From positions 1 through 64,000 of the forward strand of contig CABXGL010000005.1 in assembly GCA_902511755.1 (NCBI GenBank): a DNA stretch of 64,000 bases. The letters are read 5' to 3'. The position numbers and the translations under genes are program-made. This DNA comes from an uncultured Bacteroidota bacterium. GTDB taxonomy: Bacteria; Bacteroidota; Bacteroidia; Flavobacteriales; Flavobacteriaceae. The notes under the pieces were generated by a model. That model did not search any database. It saw only the letters and a list, made by a program, of their open reading frames with translations, and had not been told where the DNA came from. How positions within the stretch are numbered: the stretch's first letter is position 1; every line of letters starts with the position of its first letter. This document shows, piece after piece, positions 31,696 to 39,900 of this stretch.

Positions 31696-31946
31696 AAGGA
31701 CTTGATAATAATTGGATAATTGAAGACAACAGTCTAAAAAGAAATTTTGTTTTTCAAGATTTTGTTGAGACTTTTCATTTTATGGAAAAAGTTGCTAAAC
31801 AAGCTGAAAAAATGAATCATCATCCTTCATGGTCTAATACGTATAATAAACTTCAGATTATACTTTCAACACATGATATTGGAGGAATTAGTGAACTGGA
31901 TTTTAAATTGGCAAAAAAAATTGATTCTATTTTTATAAATAAATAA
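31683..31946 (+). CDS. phhB: Pterin-4a-carbinolamine dehydratase (PCD/DCoH)
   Basis: [58 protein letters not shown]. Confidence 0.93.
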   Translation: MEKIKGLDNNWIIEDNSLKRNFVFQDFVETFHFMEKVAKQAEKMNHHPSWSNTYNKLQIILSTHDIGGISELDFKLAKKIDSIFINK

Positions 31947-32002
31947 ATAAATAAATCCTGTTTCAATTTGTATATTTAGATATTAACAATAAATATTTTA
32001 AA

Positions 32003-32551
32003 ATGAAAAAAATCTTATTACTCATAATTACATTCGCTATGATTACATCTTGTAATATGTCAAGTGAATCAAAAAAAGATGATAAAAAATCTCAAGAAAT
32101 TGGATCATCAAAATTGGACAATGGAGAAATAAATCCAATAATTGTTGGAAATCTAGATAATCAACAAATATGGTTAGACTACATTAAAGCCCATAATGAA
32201 AAGAATTTGGAAAAAATTGCTGAAATTAATGCTGATGATTGGATAGGATTCACAGCAGAGGGGAGTGTTGCAAAAGGAAGTGATACTCACATAGAAATTT
32301 TAGACAACTGGTTTAAAGCAGCCAATCCAAAATGGGAAGTAAAATGGATGATTGCTAATGCTGCAAAAAATGAAGAAGGCATAATGGAGCAGTGGTTAAC
32401 AACAGGAAGTAATTATTCTGATACTGATGAAAATGGCGAAGATATTTTTGAACACAATATTCATGATATTAAGTTTATAAATGGTAAAATAAAAGAAATT
32501 CGAGTTTATAAGAGGACTAAAGCTGAAGAAACTAAGGATTTTTCATATTAA
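32003..32551 (+). CDS. SnoaL/NTF2-like lipoprotein
   Basis: Lipobox MITSCN; IWLDYIKAHNEKNLEKIAEINADDW... nuclear transport factor 2-like pattern. Confidence 0.6.
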   Translation: MKKILLLIITFAMITSCNMSSESKKDDKKSQEIGSSKLDNGEINPIIVGNLDNQQIWLDYIKAHNEKNLEKIAEINADDWIGFTAEGSVAKGSDTHIEILDNWFKAANPKWEVKWMIANAAKNEEGIMEQWLTTGSNYSDTDENGEDIFEHNIHDIKFINGKIKEIRVYKRTKAEETKDFSY

Positions 32552-32574
32552 AACAGAGTACTGTTGTATATCAT

Positions 32575-32600
32575 AATCCCTCATTAATTTGGGGGATTTT
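32575..32600 (+). terminator. Possible terminator after SnoaL-like gene
   Basis: aatccctcattaatttgggggatttta stem-loop; short T run. Confidence 0.45.
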
Positions 32601-32640
32601 ACTTTTATAAAAATTATAGAATTTAAACAGTAAAAGTTTT

Positions 32641-32648
32641 TATATTTG
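32641..32648 (+). promoter_or_regulatory. -7 element (TATATTTG) of tRNA-Val
   Basis: TAnnTTTG match 16 nt before tRNA 5' end. Confidence 0.5.
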
Positions 32649-32663
32649 TCGCTCAAATAATTA

Positions 32664-32738
32664 GGGCGCTTAGCTCAGTTGGTTCAGAGCACTTGGTTTA
32701 CACCCAAGGGGTCGGGGGTTCGAATCCCTCAGCGCCCA
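32664..32738 (+). tRNA. tRNA-Val(TAC)
   Basis: GGGCGCT...CTTGG-TTTACAC-CCAAG...GGTTCGAATCC...AGCGCCCA cloverleaf. Confidence 0.96.
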
Positions 32739-32745
32739 CATTTTT

Positions 32746-32775
32746 AACCTCACTTATAAAGTGAGGTTTTTTATT
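32746..32775 (+). terminator. Terminator after tRNA-Val
   Basis: aacctcacttataaagtgaggtttttt: 8-bp stem plus T run. Confidence 0.85.
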
Positions 32776-32803
32776 ATCATATTTTATCTTTTGGGATAAT
32801 TCT

Positions 32804-33016
32804 TTATGGTAATTGAAATAAGTCCTCAACTTTACAATTTAAAGTTTTTGCAATTTTTAAAGCTAAAACTGTTGATGGAACATAAACTCCATTCTCAATC
32901 GCATTAATACTTTTTCTTGAAACCTCTGCATTAAAAGAAAGTTCTTGCTGAGTTAAACCAGCAGATTTTCTAAGTTGTTCTAAATTATTTGAGAGTTTTT
33001 TATGGTTCTTACCCAT
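32804..33016 (-). CDS. Small XRE-family HTH regulator
   Basis: LRKSAGLTQQELSFNAEVSRKSINAIENGVYVPSTVLALKIAKTLNCKVEDLF. Confidence 0.92.
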   Translation of the reverse strand: MGKNHKKLSNNLEQLRKSAGLTQQELSFNAEVSRKSINAIENGVYVPSTVLALKIAKTLNCKVEDLFQLP

Positions 33017-33018
33017 AA

Positions 33019-33423
33019 TTATTCTTTTTCAAATTCTTCAACAGCATCAGTTAGTTCCTTTCCAGTATTTGGGTAGAGATATCCAGCTATCATAGTCCCA
33101 ATACCTATTACACCAACCAAAGCCCCAACCCCTTTTAATATACTTCCAAGCGCTAAGTAACCAAGAAGATAGAGACCAATACCAACAAAAATTGTTATAA
33201 CTCCATTTCTACGATAATCTATTGGCTCTTTTCTTCTTTCATCAAAAATCCTTAACAATTCTTGTAATTTAGAAGGGTCATCTAGTTGTTTAGATATCTC
33301 TAATATAGTTTCCCTCTTTCCTTTGCCTTCGTAGTAAAGCCATATAAATACAGCTACTGGGATAACCATTCCTGTTAGTATTCCAAATATTGGTATTAAT
33401 AAAGCTAAGTCAGTATTTTCCAT
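33019..33423 (-). CDS. DUF6249-like membrane protein
   Basis: N-terminal TM, cytosolic segment, two C-terminal TMs; immediately upstream of XRE gene. Confidence 0.6.
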   Translation of the reverse strand: MENTDLALLIPIFGILTGMVIPVAVFIWLYYEGKGKRETILEISKQLDDPSKLQELLRIFDERRKEPIDYRRNGVITIFVGIGLYLLGYLALGSILKGVGALVGVIGIGTMIAGYLYPNTGKELTDAVEEFEKE

Positions 33424-33444
33424 AATTATAATATATTTTATTAA

Positions 33445-33490
33445 TGTAACGCAAACTTAACATTTTTTTCAATGAGAAGCAAACGTTACA
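33445..33490 (-). promoter_or_regulatory. Promoter of membrane protein/XRE pair, flanked by TGTAACG...CGTTACA inverted repeat
   Basis: Minus strand TGTAACGTTTGC-N16-TGTTAAGTTTGCGTTACA; contains TTTG-N20-TAAGTTTG. Confidence 0.6.
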
Positions 33491-33554
33491 TAATAAAAAT
33501 TTTATAATATTACCTTTCACAAAAAATAAACCCACTTATTGAGTGATAAAATTC

Positions 33555-34607
33555 TTATAACTTAAGAATATCTGCAAAAACTCCTGAAGCCGTTACACTT
33601 GATCCAGCTCCAGCACCTTTAATAACTAATGGTTGATTTCCATACCTCTCTGTATAAAATAAAATTATATTGTCTTTCTCTTCCAAGTTATAGAATTCAT
33701 GATTTTTGTCAATTTCTTTTAGTGATACACTTCCCTTTCCATTATAAAATTCTCCTACATGTTTTAATTTTTTTCCATTTCTTTTTGCATTTTCAAGCAA
33801 TTTGTTAAAATGATTTTTGTTTTTCTTTAGTGATGAAAATAAATCTTTATAAGAATTTGAAACTAAGCATTTATCAGGTAAAAATGATTCTATTTTAATA
33901 TTTTCAAGTTCATTTTTATAACCAATTTCTCTGGAGAGAATTAATAATTTTCTAGCAACATCAATTCCAGAAAGATCAATTTTCGGATCAGGCTCAGTAA
34001 ATCCTAGAACTTTTGCTTTGTCAACTATTTTATGAAATGAATCCGCTTCCAAAAAATTGTTAAAAATATAATTTATACTTCCAGATAAAACAGCTTGAAT
34101 CGAATGGATTTTATCTCCTGAATCAATTAAGTTTTTTAAAGTATTAATTACTGGTAATCCTGCTCCAACATTTGTTTCATATAAGAAAGGTGTTTTATGT
34201 TTTTTCGAAATTCTTTTAAGGTTATTATAAACTTTATATTTATCTGAGCAAGCTATTTTATTGCATGTAACTACTGCTATTCCCTTTTTTAAATAAGATG
34301 AATATTCTGAAGAAACAATTATTGAGGCTGTGTTATCAATAAAGACACTGTTTTCAAGCCATAAATTTATTGTTTTATTTACAAATTTATCTCTGTTGTT
34401 TTCTAATCCTTGACTTAATTTTGATTTCCATTTTTTTAAACATATACCATCTAAATCAAAAAGCATTTTTTTTGTATTGGATAGAGCTATAACTTTTATT
34501 TTTAGATCAAAATTCTTTTTTAGAAATTTTTTTTGAGTATGAATTTGATTTAATAATTCACTGCCAACATTACCCACACCTGTTATAAATAAATTTATTT
34601 CTTTCAT
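33555..34607 (-). CDS. hom: Homoserine dehydrogenase (stand-alone)
   Basis: ITGVGNVGSELLNQIH, ETNVGAGLPVINTLKNLIDSGDKIHSIQAVLSGSINYIFN, GFTEPDPKIDLSGIDVARKLLIL. Confidence 0.94.
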   Translation of the reverse strand: MKEINLFITGVGNVGSELLNQIHTQKKFLKKNFDLKIKVIALSNTKKMLFDLDGICLKKWKSKLSQGLENNRDKFVNKTINLWLENSVFIDNTASIIVSSEYSSYLKKGIAVVTCNKIACSDKYKVYNNLKRISKKHKTPFLYETNVGAGLPVINTLKNLIDSGDKIHSIQAVLSGSINYIFNNFLEADSFHKIVDKAKVLGFTEPDPKIDLSGIDVARKLLILSREIGYKNELENIKIESFLPDKCLVSNSYKDLFSSLKKNKNHFNKLLENAKRNGKKLKHVGEFYNGKGSVSLKEIDKNHEFYNLEEKDNIILFYTERYGNQPLVIKGAGAGSSVTASGVFADILKL

Positions 34608-34612
34608 TAATA

Positions 34613-35584
34613 TTAAACTTTAAAAATTGGAGATAATAATTCAGTTAGTTTTTTAAACTCAATCAAAAAGGCATCATGACCATGTTCTGATTTGATTTGA
34701 TAATAATGGACGTTGTTTTTTTGTTCTCGAATTTTTTTATAAGTTTTTTTGATTTCAAAATCAGAAAAAAGTATATCTGAATTAATCCCAACTAAATGAA
34801 TTGAACTTGAAATTGAATCAATTAATTTTTCAAAATTTAAGTTATTACCATGAGTTATATCAACAGTTGATAAGAGTCTATTCATGTGAATATATGATTC
34901 TAATGAAAACCTTTTTTTTAATTTTTCTCCATGAAATTCTAACCAATTAACAACTTCTCTTTTGTTTGATATTTTATCTTTCTTAAATCTAAATTTATTA
35001 TTTAGTGATATAGGATTTCTGTATGTTAACATTGCATGAATCCTTGCGTCATTGATTGGATTTTTTGAATTTTTAAGAATTAAATTTTGAAGATGTGTAT
35101 TAGCAATTAACCAATCAGAAGATTTCCAATTAGCAGCTATCGAAATTAAATTATCATAATAGTTTGGTTCTAATGTACCCATTTCCCATACCAATCCCCC
35201 TCCTACAGATCCACCAATTAAAGCATGTACACTAGTAATACCAAGTTGATTTAATGCCAAATTGAATATTTTGGCAATATCTCCTAAAACAAAATCGTCT
35301 ATAAAATCATTATTTTCCCTACCATAACCATTTCCTGGAATATTAAATGAAATAACAGAAAATTTATTAGTATCTATTAGTTTTTCATCACCAACTAACT
35401 TGCTCCACCAACCATTTTTACCAGCTATATTGGAATTTCCTGTTAGAGAATGATTTACAACAACAACAGGATAATCATGATAATTTCTTCCATAAACTTG
35501 GAAGGAAAGATTTACATTTACTTTCCTTCCAGTTTTAATCTCAACATTATTGACAGTAATATATATTAAATTGTCTGTCATCAA
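34613..35584 (-). CDS. metX: Homoserine O-acetyltransferase (alpha/beta hydrolase)
   Basis: VVVNHSLTGNSNIAG, GGSVGGGLVWEMG nucleophile elbow, SEHGHDAFLIEF. Confidence 0.9.
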   Translation of the reverse strand: MMTDNLIYITVNNVEIKTGRKVNVNLSFQVYGRNYHDYPVVVVNHSLTGNSNIAGKNGWWSKLVGDEKLIDTNKFSVISFNIPGNGYGRENNDFIDDFVLGDIAKIFNLALNQLGITSVHALIGGSVGGGLVWEMGTLEPNYYDNLISIAANWKSSDWLIANTHLQNLILKNSKNPINDARIHAMLTYRNPISLNNKFRFKKDKISNKREVVNWLEFHGEKLKKRFSLESYIHMNRLLSTVDITHGNNLNFEKLIDSISSSIHLVGINSDILFSDFEIKKTYKKIREQKNNVHYYQIKSEHGHDAFLIEFKKLTELLSPIFKV

Positions 35585-36880
35585 TTAATCTACAAGAATC
35601 TTATTATCAATTTTTGAAAAAGCTAGTTCCAAATCAGATTTAAGATCATCTAAATCTTCCAATCCAACGGAAAGTCTTATTAAATCTTTAGTTACACCTG
35701 TAGTCAATTGTTGATCATCACTTAATTGTTGATGAGTTGTGCTGGCAGGATGTATAATCAAAGACTTTGAGTCACCAATATTAGCTAACAAAGAAAATAT
35801 TTTTGTTTTATCAGCAATAGTTTTAGCATTCTCATAACCACCTTTAACGCCAAAAGTAACAACTCCACTTTGACCATCAGGCAAATATTTATTAGCTAAT
35901 TTGTTGTATTTACTGGTTTTTAATCCAGGATAATTAACCCAGGAAACTTGTGGTTGAGATTCTAACCATTCAGCTAAGCCTTGTGCATTTTCTGAATGCC
36001 TTTTTATTCTTACATCTAAAGTTTCAAGACCTTGAAGGATTTGAAAAGCATTAAATGGACTTAAAGCAGCACCAAGATCTCTTAGACCTTCAATTCTTGC
36101 CTTTGCAATAAAAGAAGCTTCAGCTAAAACTTCATGATAAATAAGACCATGATATCCAGGTGATGGTTCGGTAAATTCAGGAAATTTCCCGTTTGACCAA
36201 TCAAAGTTACCAGCATCAATGATAACACCGCCTAATGCAGTTCCGTTTCCATTGATATATTTTGTTAGAGAATGAATTACAATATCAGCACCATGTTCTA
36301 TTGGTCTAAGTAAAGCAGGCGTTGCAACAGTATTATCAACTATAAAAGGAACTTTAGCAGCTTTTGCTCTTTTAGAAATCTCTTTAAGATCTAAAACATC
36401 TAGTTTTGGATTTCCTAAAGATTCAGCAAAAATTGCTCTTGTATTCTCTTGAACTGCATTAGCAAAATTTTCTGGATCTGAAGGATCAACAAAAGTTGTA
36501 GTAATTCCAAATCTAGGCAAAGTTACATTCAATAGATTATATGTACCACCATATAAACTATTTGAGGCAACTATATGGTCGCCAGATTTTAAAAGAGTTA
36601 GAAAAGTTGTAGAAATAGCAGCTGTTCCTCCAGCTGTAACAACCGCACCAATCCCTCCTTCAAGAGCAGCAAGTCTTTGTTCTAAAACATCATTTGTTGG
36701 ATTATTTAATCTAGTGTAAATATAACCTGGCTCAGCAAGTGCAAAAAGATTTGCTGCATGATCAGAATCATTGAAAACATAAGAAGTTGATTGATAAAGT
36801 GGAACTGCCCTAGTTCCTTGAGTTAAATTTGTGTCATGTCCAGCATGAAGAGCTTTTGTAGATATTTTTTGATTTTCCAT
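35585..36880 (-). CDS. metY: O-acetylhomoserine sulfhydrylase
   Basis: PLP Cys/Met metabolism family; TRLNNPTNDVLEQRLAALEGG, VDNTVATPALLRPIEHGADIVIHSLTKYINGNG. Confidence 0.96.
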   Translation of the reverse strand: MENQKISTKALHAGHDTNLTQGTRAVPLYQSTSYVFNDSDHAANLFALAEPGYIYTRLNNPTNDVLEQRLAALEGGIGAVVTAGGTAAISTTFLTLLKSGDHIVASNSLYGGTYNLLNVTLPRFGITTTFVDPSDPENFANAVQENTRAIFAESLGNPKLDVLDLKEISKRAKAAKVPFIVDNTVATPALLRPIEHGADIVIHSLTKYINGNGTALGGVIIDAGNFDWSNGKFPEFTEPSPGYHGLIYHEVLAEASFIAKARIEGLRDLGAALSPFNAFQILQGLETLDVRIKRHSENAQGLAEWLESQPQVSWVNYPGLKTSKYNKLANKYLPDGQSGVVTFGVKGGYENAKTIADKTKIFSLLANIGDSKSLIIHPASTTHQQLSDDQQLTTGVTKDLIRLSVGLEDLDDLKSDLELAFSKIDNKILVD

Positions 36881-36905
36881 AATAAATAATTATTAATTAG
36901 TTATA

Positions 36906-36986
36906 GGAAAGATTTGACTAAATATCTTTGTGAAAGCTACTGCTTTAGCACTTTTTTAAAGAGGTTGCAATCAGTCAAATCGTTCC
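36906..36986 (-). promoter_or_regulatory. Candidate riboswitch expression platform: anti-aptamer long hairpin
   Basis: RNA GGAACGATTTGACT (36986-36973) pairs 13/14 with AGTCAAATCTTTCC (36919-36906). Confidence 0.65.
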
Positions 36987-36990
36987 TCAA
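36937..36990 (-). ncRNA. SAM-II (SAM_alpha) riboswitch aptamer upstream of metY
   Basis: RNA TTGAGGAACGATTTGACTGATTGCAACCTCTTTAAAAAAGTGCTAAAGCAGTAG: GAUUUg..c...UUGCA.cC...AAA...GCUAAAg core, P1 GAGG/CCTC, pseudoknot ACTG/CAGT. Confidence 0.85.
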
Positions 36991-37006
36991 ATTAAATTTC
37001 GAATAG

Positions 37007-37014
37007 CAAATATA
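37007..37014 (-). promoter_or_regulatory. -7 element (TATATTTG) of the metY-metX-hom operon
   Basis: Minus strand TATATTTG about 19 nt upstream of the aptamer P1. Confidence 0.5.
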
Positions 37015-37066
37015 AAACAGTTGTTATTTAATAAAAAATTTTATAGTAAGAATTTTAATTATTTTT

Positions 37067-38368
37067 TTAATTTTTAATGTTTACTAGTCGATAAATAAAG
37101 ATGGCAGTTCTAGAAATCAGAGATTCCATTGTTTTAAGGTTGACAGTTTCATTGGGCGTATGAGCTCCAGTACCCATTGTACCTAATCCGTCTAAAGCAT
37201 CAACGTAATCTGCAACAAAGGACACATCTGCAGCACCTCTTTTTCCAGGATCATATGGAAGCACTTCACCTTGTTTAAGGGAAAGACTTACATCGCTTAA
37301 TCGTTTTAGAAGTTTTTTGTTTCCTTCTGAAGGTTGCATTGCGGGATAACTATCATTAAAAGATATAGTTGCTGTTGTATAGGGAAGAGATTCTTTTACA
37401 ATTGATCTCATTTTATTTCTAGCACGTTCTTTTTGTTCTTCTGAAATAAAACGTAAACCTCCATTCACTTTTGCAATTTGAGGCACAACATTAGTTTTCC
37501 CAAAGATTACTCCTTCAGCTTTATTTTTATCATAATTAACAAAAGTTCCTCCCATTAAATTTCCGGGATTAAAAGTTAATAATTCTTCGCCGCGGACTTC
37601 TTCATAAAATTTATGGAGAATGCGTCCCATTTCAAAAATAGCTCCTGCACCAATGGAATCTCTAAAAATTCCAGAAGAATGAGCTCTTATCCCAGTAGTT
37701 GTAACACTCCATCCAGAAGATCCTCTTCTTGCAATAGTGGCATTATTATATCCTGTTGAATTTTCAAAACCTAATGCAATATCACTATTCTTGGCAGCTT
37801 CAATTAAATCTTTTCTTGATATACTTAGTGGTTTACCAGTACTTTCTTCATCTCCAGTCAATGCAACTGTTATAGTAGATTTATTTAATAAATTTAAATC
37901 ATTTAAAGCTTTCAGAGCATAAAGCATAACTACATTTCCACCCTTCATGTCATTACCGCCAGGGGCATAAGCAATACTATCTCTTCTTTCAAAAGTTTGA
38001 AAAGGGCTATTTTCTTCAAATACTGTATCTAAATGTCCAATAAGAAGCAATTTTTTCCCTTTTGATCCTTTTTTATATGCAAATAGATGACCAGCTCTAT
38101 TCATTTCTTCAGGCATATCAATCCATTTTGTAGAAAAATGGATATCATCAAAGGCACTTCTAAACACATCTCCTACCATTTTAACACCTTTTTTATTTAA
38201 AGTTCCGCTGTTAATATTTACAACCTTTTCAAGAAAATCAATTGCATTTTCTTGATTTATACTTACCTGTTTTAATATTTTTTTTTCTATTCTAGATAGT
38301 TTTGTTTGACTATAACAGTTTAATGGAATAATTACAATTAAAAAAAATAAGAGATTCTTGAATAACAT
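37067..38368 (-). CDS. Secreted M20-family peptidase (glutamate carboxypeptidase-like)
   Basis: Signal peptide; LLIGHLDTVFEENSPF, GGNDMKGGNVVMLYAL, TGDEESTGKPLS. Confidence 0.92.
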   Translation of the reverse strand: MLFKNLLFFLIVIIPLNCYSQTKLSRIEKKILKQVSINQENAIDFLEKVVNINSGTLNKKGVKMVGDVFRSAFDDIHFSTKWIDMPEEMNRAGHLFAYKKGSKGKKLLLIGHLDTVFEENSPFQTFERRDSIAYAPGGNDMKGGNVVMLYALKALNDLNLLNKSTITVALTGDEESTGKPLSISRKDLIEAAKNSDIALGFENSTGYNNATIARRGSSGWSVTTTGIRAHSSGIFRDSIGAGAIFEMGRILHKFYEEVRGEELLTFNPGNLMGGTFVNYDKNKAEGVIFGKTNVVPQIAKVNGGLRFISEEQKERARNKMRSIVKESLPYTTATISFNDSYPAMQPSEGNKKLLKRLSDVSLSLKQGEVLPYDPGKRGAADVSFVADYVDALDGLGTMGTGAHTPNETVNLKTMESLISRTAIFIYRLVNIKN

Positions 38369-38440
38369 TTCTAAGTTTTATATATTTCCCTAAATCTATG
38401 AAAAAAAATATCTTTTTAAGAAAATATTTACTTTTGTAAT

Positions 38441-39898
38441 ATGCAGGATTGTAATAATTCAACATTAGGTTTGTACGTTCCTTCAGCTGAAAACCCTTGG
38501 GGCATTTCAAAAATTAAATTTATCTATCGAAGATTAGGTTTTGGTATTTCTAATGATAAGGCAAAGGCTTTATTATCTAGATCACCAGGGGAATTAATAG
38601 AAGAGATAATAAATTCTGCGAAAGTTATGCCTTTAACACCAACTCCTGAATGGGGTTTTTGGAACAATGCTGAAATTAGCAATTCAGGGAATAATCAAGG
38701 ATACTATAAAACTGTATGGCAAAAACAGGCTTTTGCTAATTTTTTATCTGATGGATTTAGAGAAAGACTTACCTTATTTTGGAGTAATCACTTTGTAACG
38801 GAATACTATGATTATAATCGATCCCAATATTTATATCAGTATCATTCTAGACTTCAACAATATTCACTTGGAAATTTCAAGGAATTTGTAAGTGCTGTTG
38901 GTTTAGAACCAGCGATGCTTCTTTATTTAAATGGTTATTCTAATAAGAAAAAAGCTCCTAATGAAAATTATGCAAGAGAACTTTATGAATTGTTTACTTT
39001 GGGTGAAGGCAATGGATATACTTCTTCAGATATTACAGAAACATCAAGAGCACTAACGGGATATAATAAATACTCAAATGGAAATGGGAGTGGAATTATT
39101 TTTAATGAAAATACTTTTGATGACGGAGAAAAAACAATTTTTGGGAAAACAGGAAATTGGGGTTATGAAGATGTAATAGATATTTTATTTCAAGAAAAAA
39201 AAGAACTAATTGCAAATTTTATTTGTGAAAAGCTATATAAATATTTTGTTAGTCCGGTTTTAAATAAAAAAATTATTTCTGAATTAGCATCAATTTTTAT
39301 TTCAAATAATTTTGAGTTAGTACCAGTTTACCAACAATTGTTTAAAAGTGAACATTTCTTTGATTTAAATTCTTCTAATGTTTTAATAAAAAGTCCTATT
39401 GATTTATTTGTTTTTATGCAAAATGATTTTGAGTTTGTATTTCCACAAAATTTTCAAAAAAATCACACCAATTATATGAAAGCAAGATGTATTGAAATGG
39501 GACAAGAAATATTTAAACCAATAGATGTTGCCGGATGGCAAGAAAATCACGACTGGATTAGTACAGGAACACTCCCAATGAGATGGGAATTTATAGAATA
39601 TATTTTAAATAGGCATTGGGCAGGAAATAAAGAACAGTTTAGAACTTTTATTATTTCACTAGTTGGACAGAATGAAAAAGATCCAAAAGTAATAGTTGAT
39701 AAATTAAAAGATTATATGTTTTGCAAATATGATATCAAAGAAGAAGAGCGATTAGATGCTGTTAATATTTTTAAAGGAGAAATTCCTGACAATTATTTTG
39801 AAGATGGGACATGGACATTGAATTATGAATCTGTACCATCCCAGGTTTATAATTTGATGTTATTTTTTATATCATTACCAGAGTTTCAATTAAAGTAA
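38441..39898 (+). CDS. DUF1800 family protein
   Basis: RRLGFGISNDKAKALLSRSP, FWSNHFVTEYYDYNRSQ, NENYARELYELFTLGEGNGYT. Confidence 0.9.
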   Translation: MQDCNNSTLGLYVPSAENPWGISKIKFIYRRLGFGISNDKAKALLSRSPGELIEEIINSAKVMPLTPTPEWGFWNNAEISNSGNNQGYYKTVWQKQAFANFLSDGFRERLTLFWSNHFVTEYYDYNRSQYLYQYHSRLQQYSLGNFKEFVSAVGLEPAMLLYLNGYSNKKKAPNENYARELYELFTLGEGNGYTSSDITETSRALTGYNKYSNGNGSGIIFNENTFDDGEKTIFGKTGNWGYEDVIDILFQEKKELIANFICEKLYKYFVSPVLNKKIISELASIFISNNFELVPVYQQLFKSEHFFDLNSSNVLIKSPIDLFVFMQNDFEFVFPQNFQKNHTNYMKARCIEMGQEIFKPIDVAGWQENHDWISTGTLPMRWEFIEYILNRHWAGNKEQFRTFIISLVGQNEKDPKVIVDKLKDYMFCKYDIKEEERLDAVNIFKGEIPDNYFEDGTWTLNYESVPSQVYNLMLFFISLPEFQLK

Positions 39899-39900
39899 AA

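Noticed and set aside
31935-31957. AAAT tetranucleotide repeat after the PCD gene
   Set aside because: Short AT-rich repeat expected by composition; no frame or promoter consequence evident
37737-37922. 61-aa plus ORF
   Set aside because: Antisense inside the M20 peptidase gene
38310-38510. 66-aa minus ORF
   Set aside because: Overlaps the M20 peptidase 5' end and is antisense to the DUF1800 start; no recognisable motif
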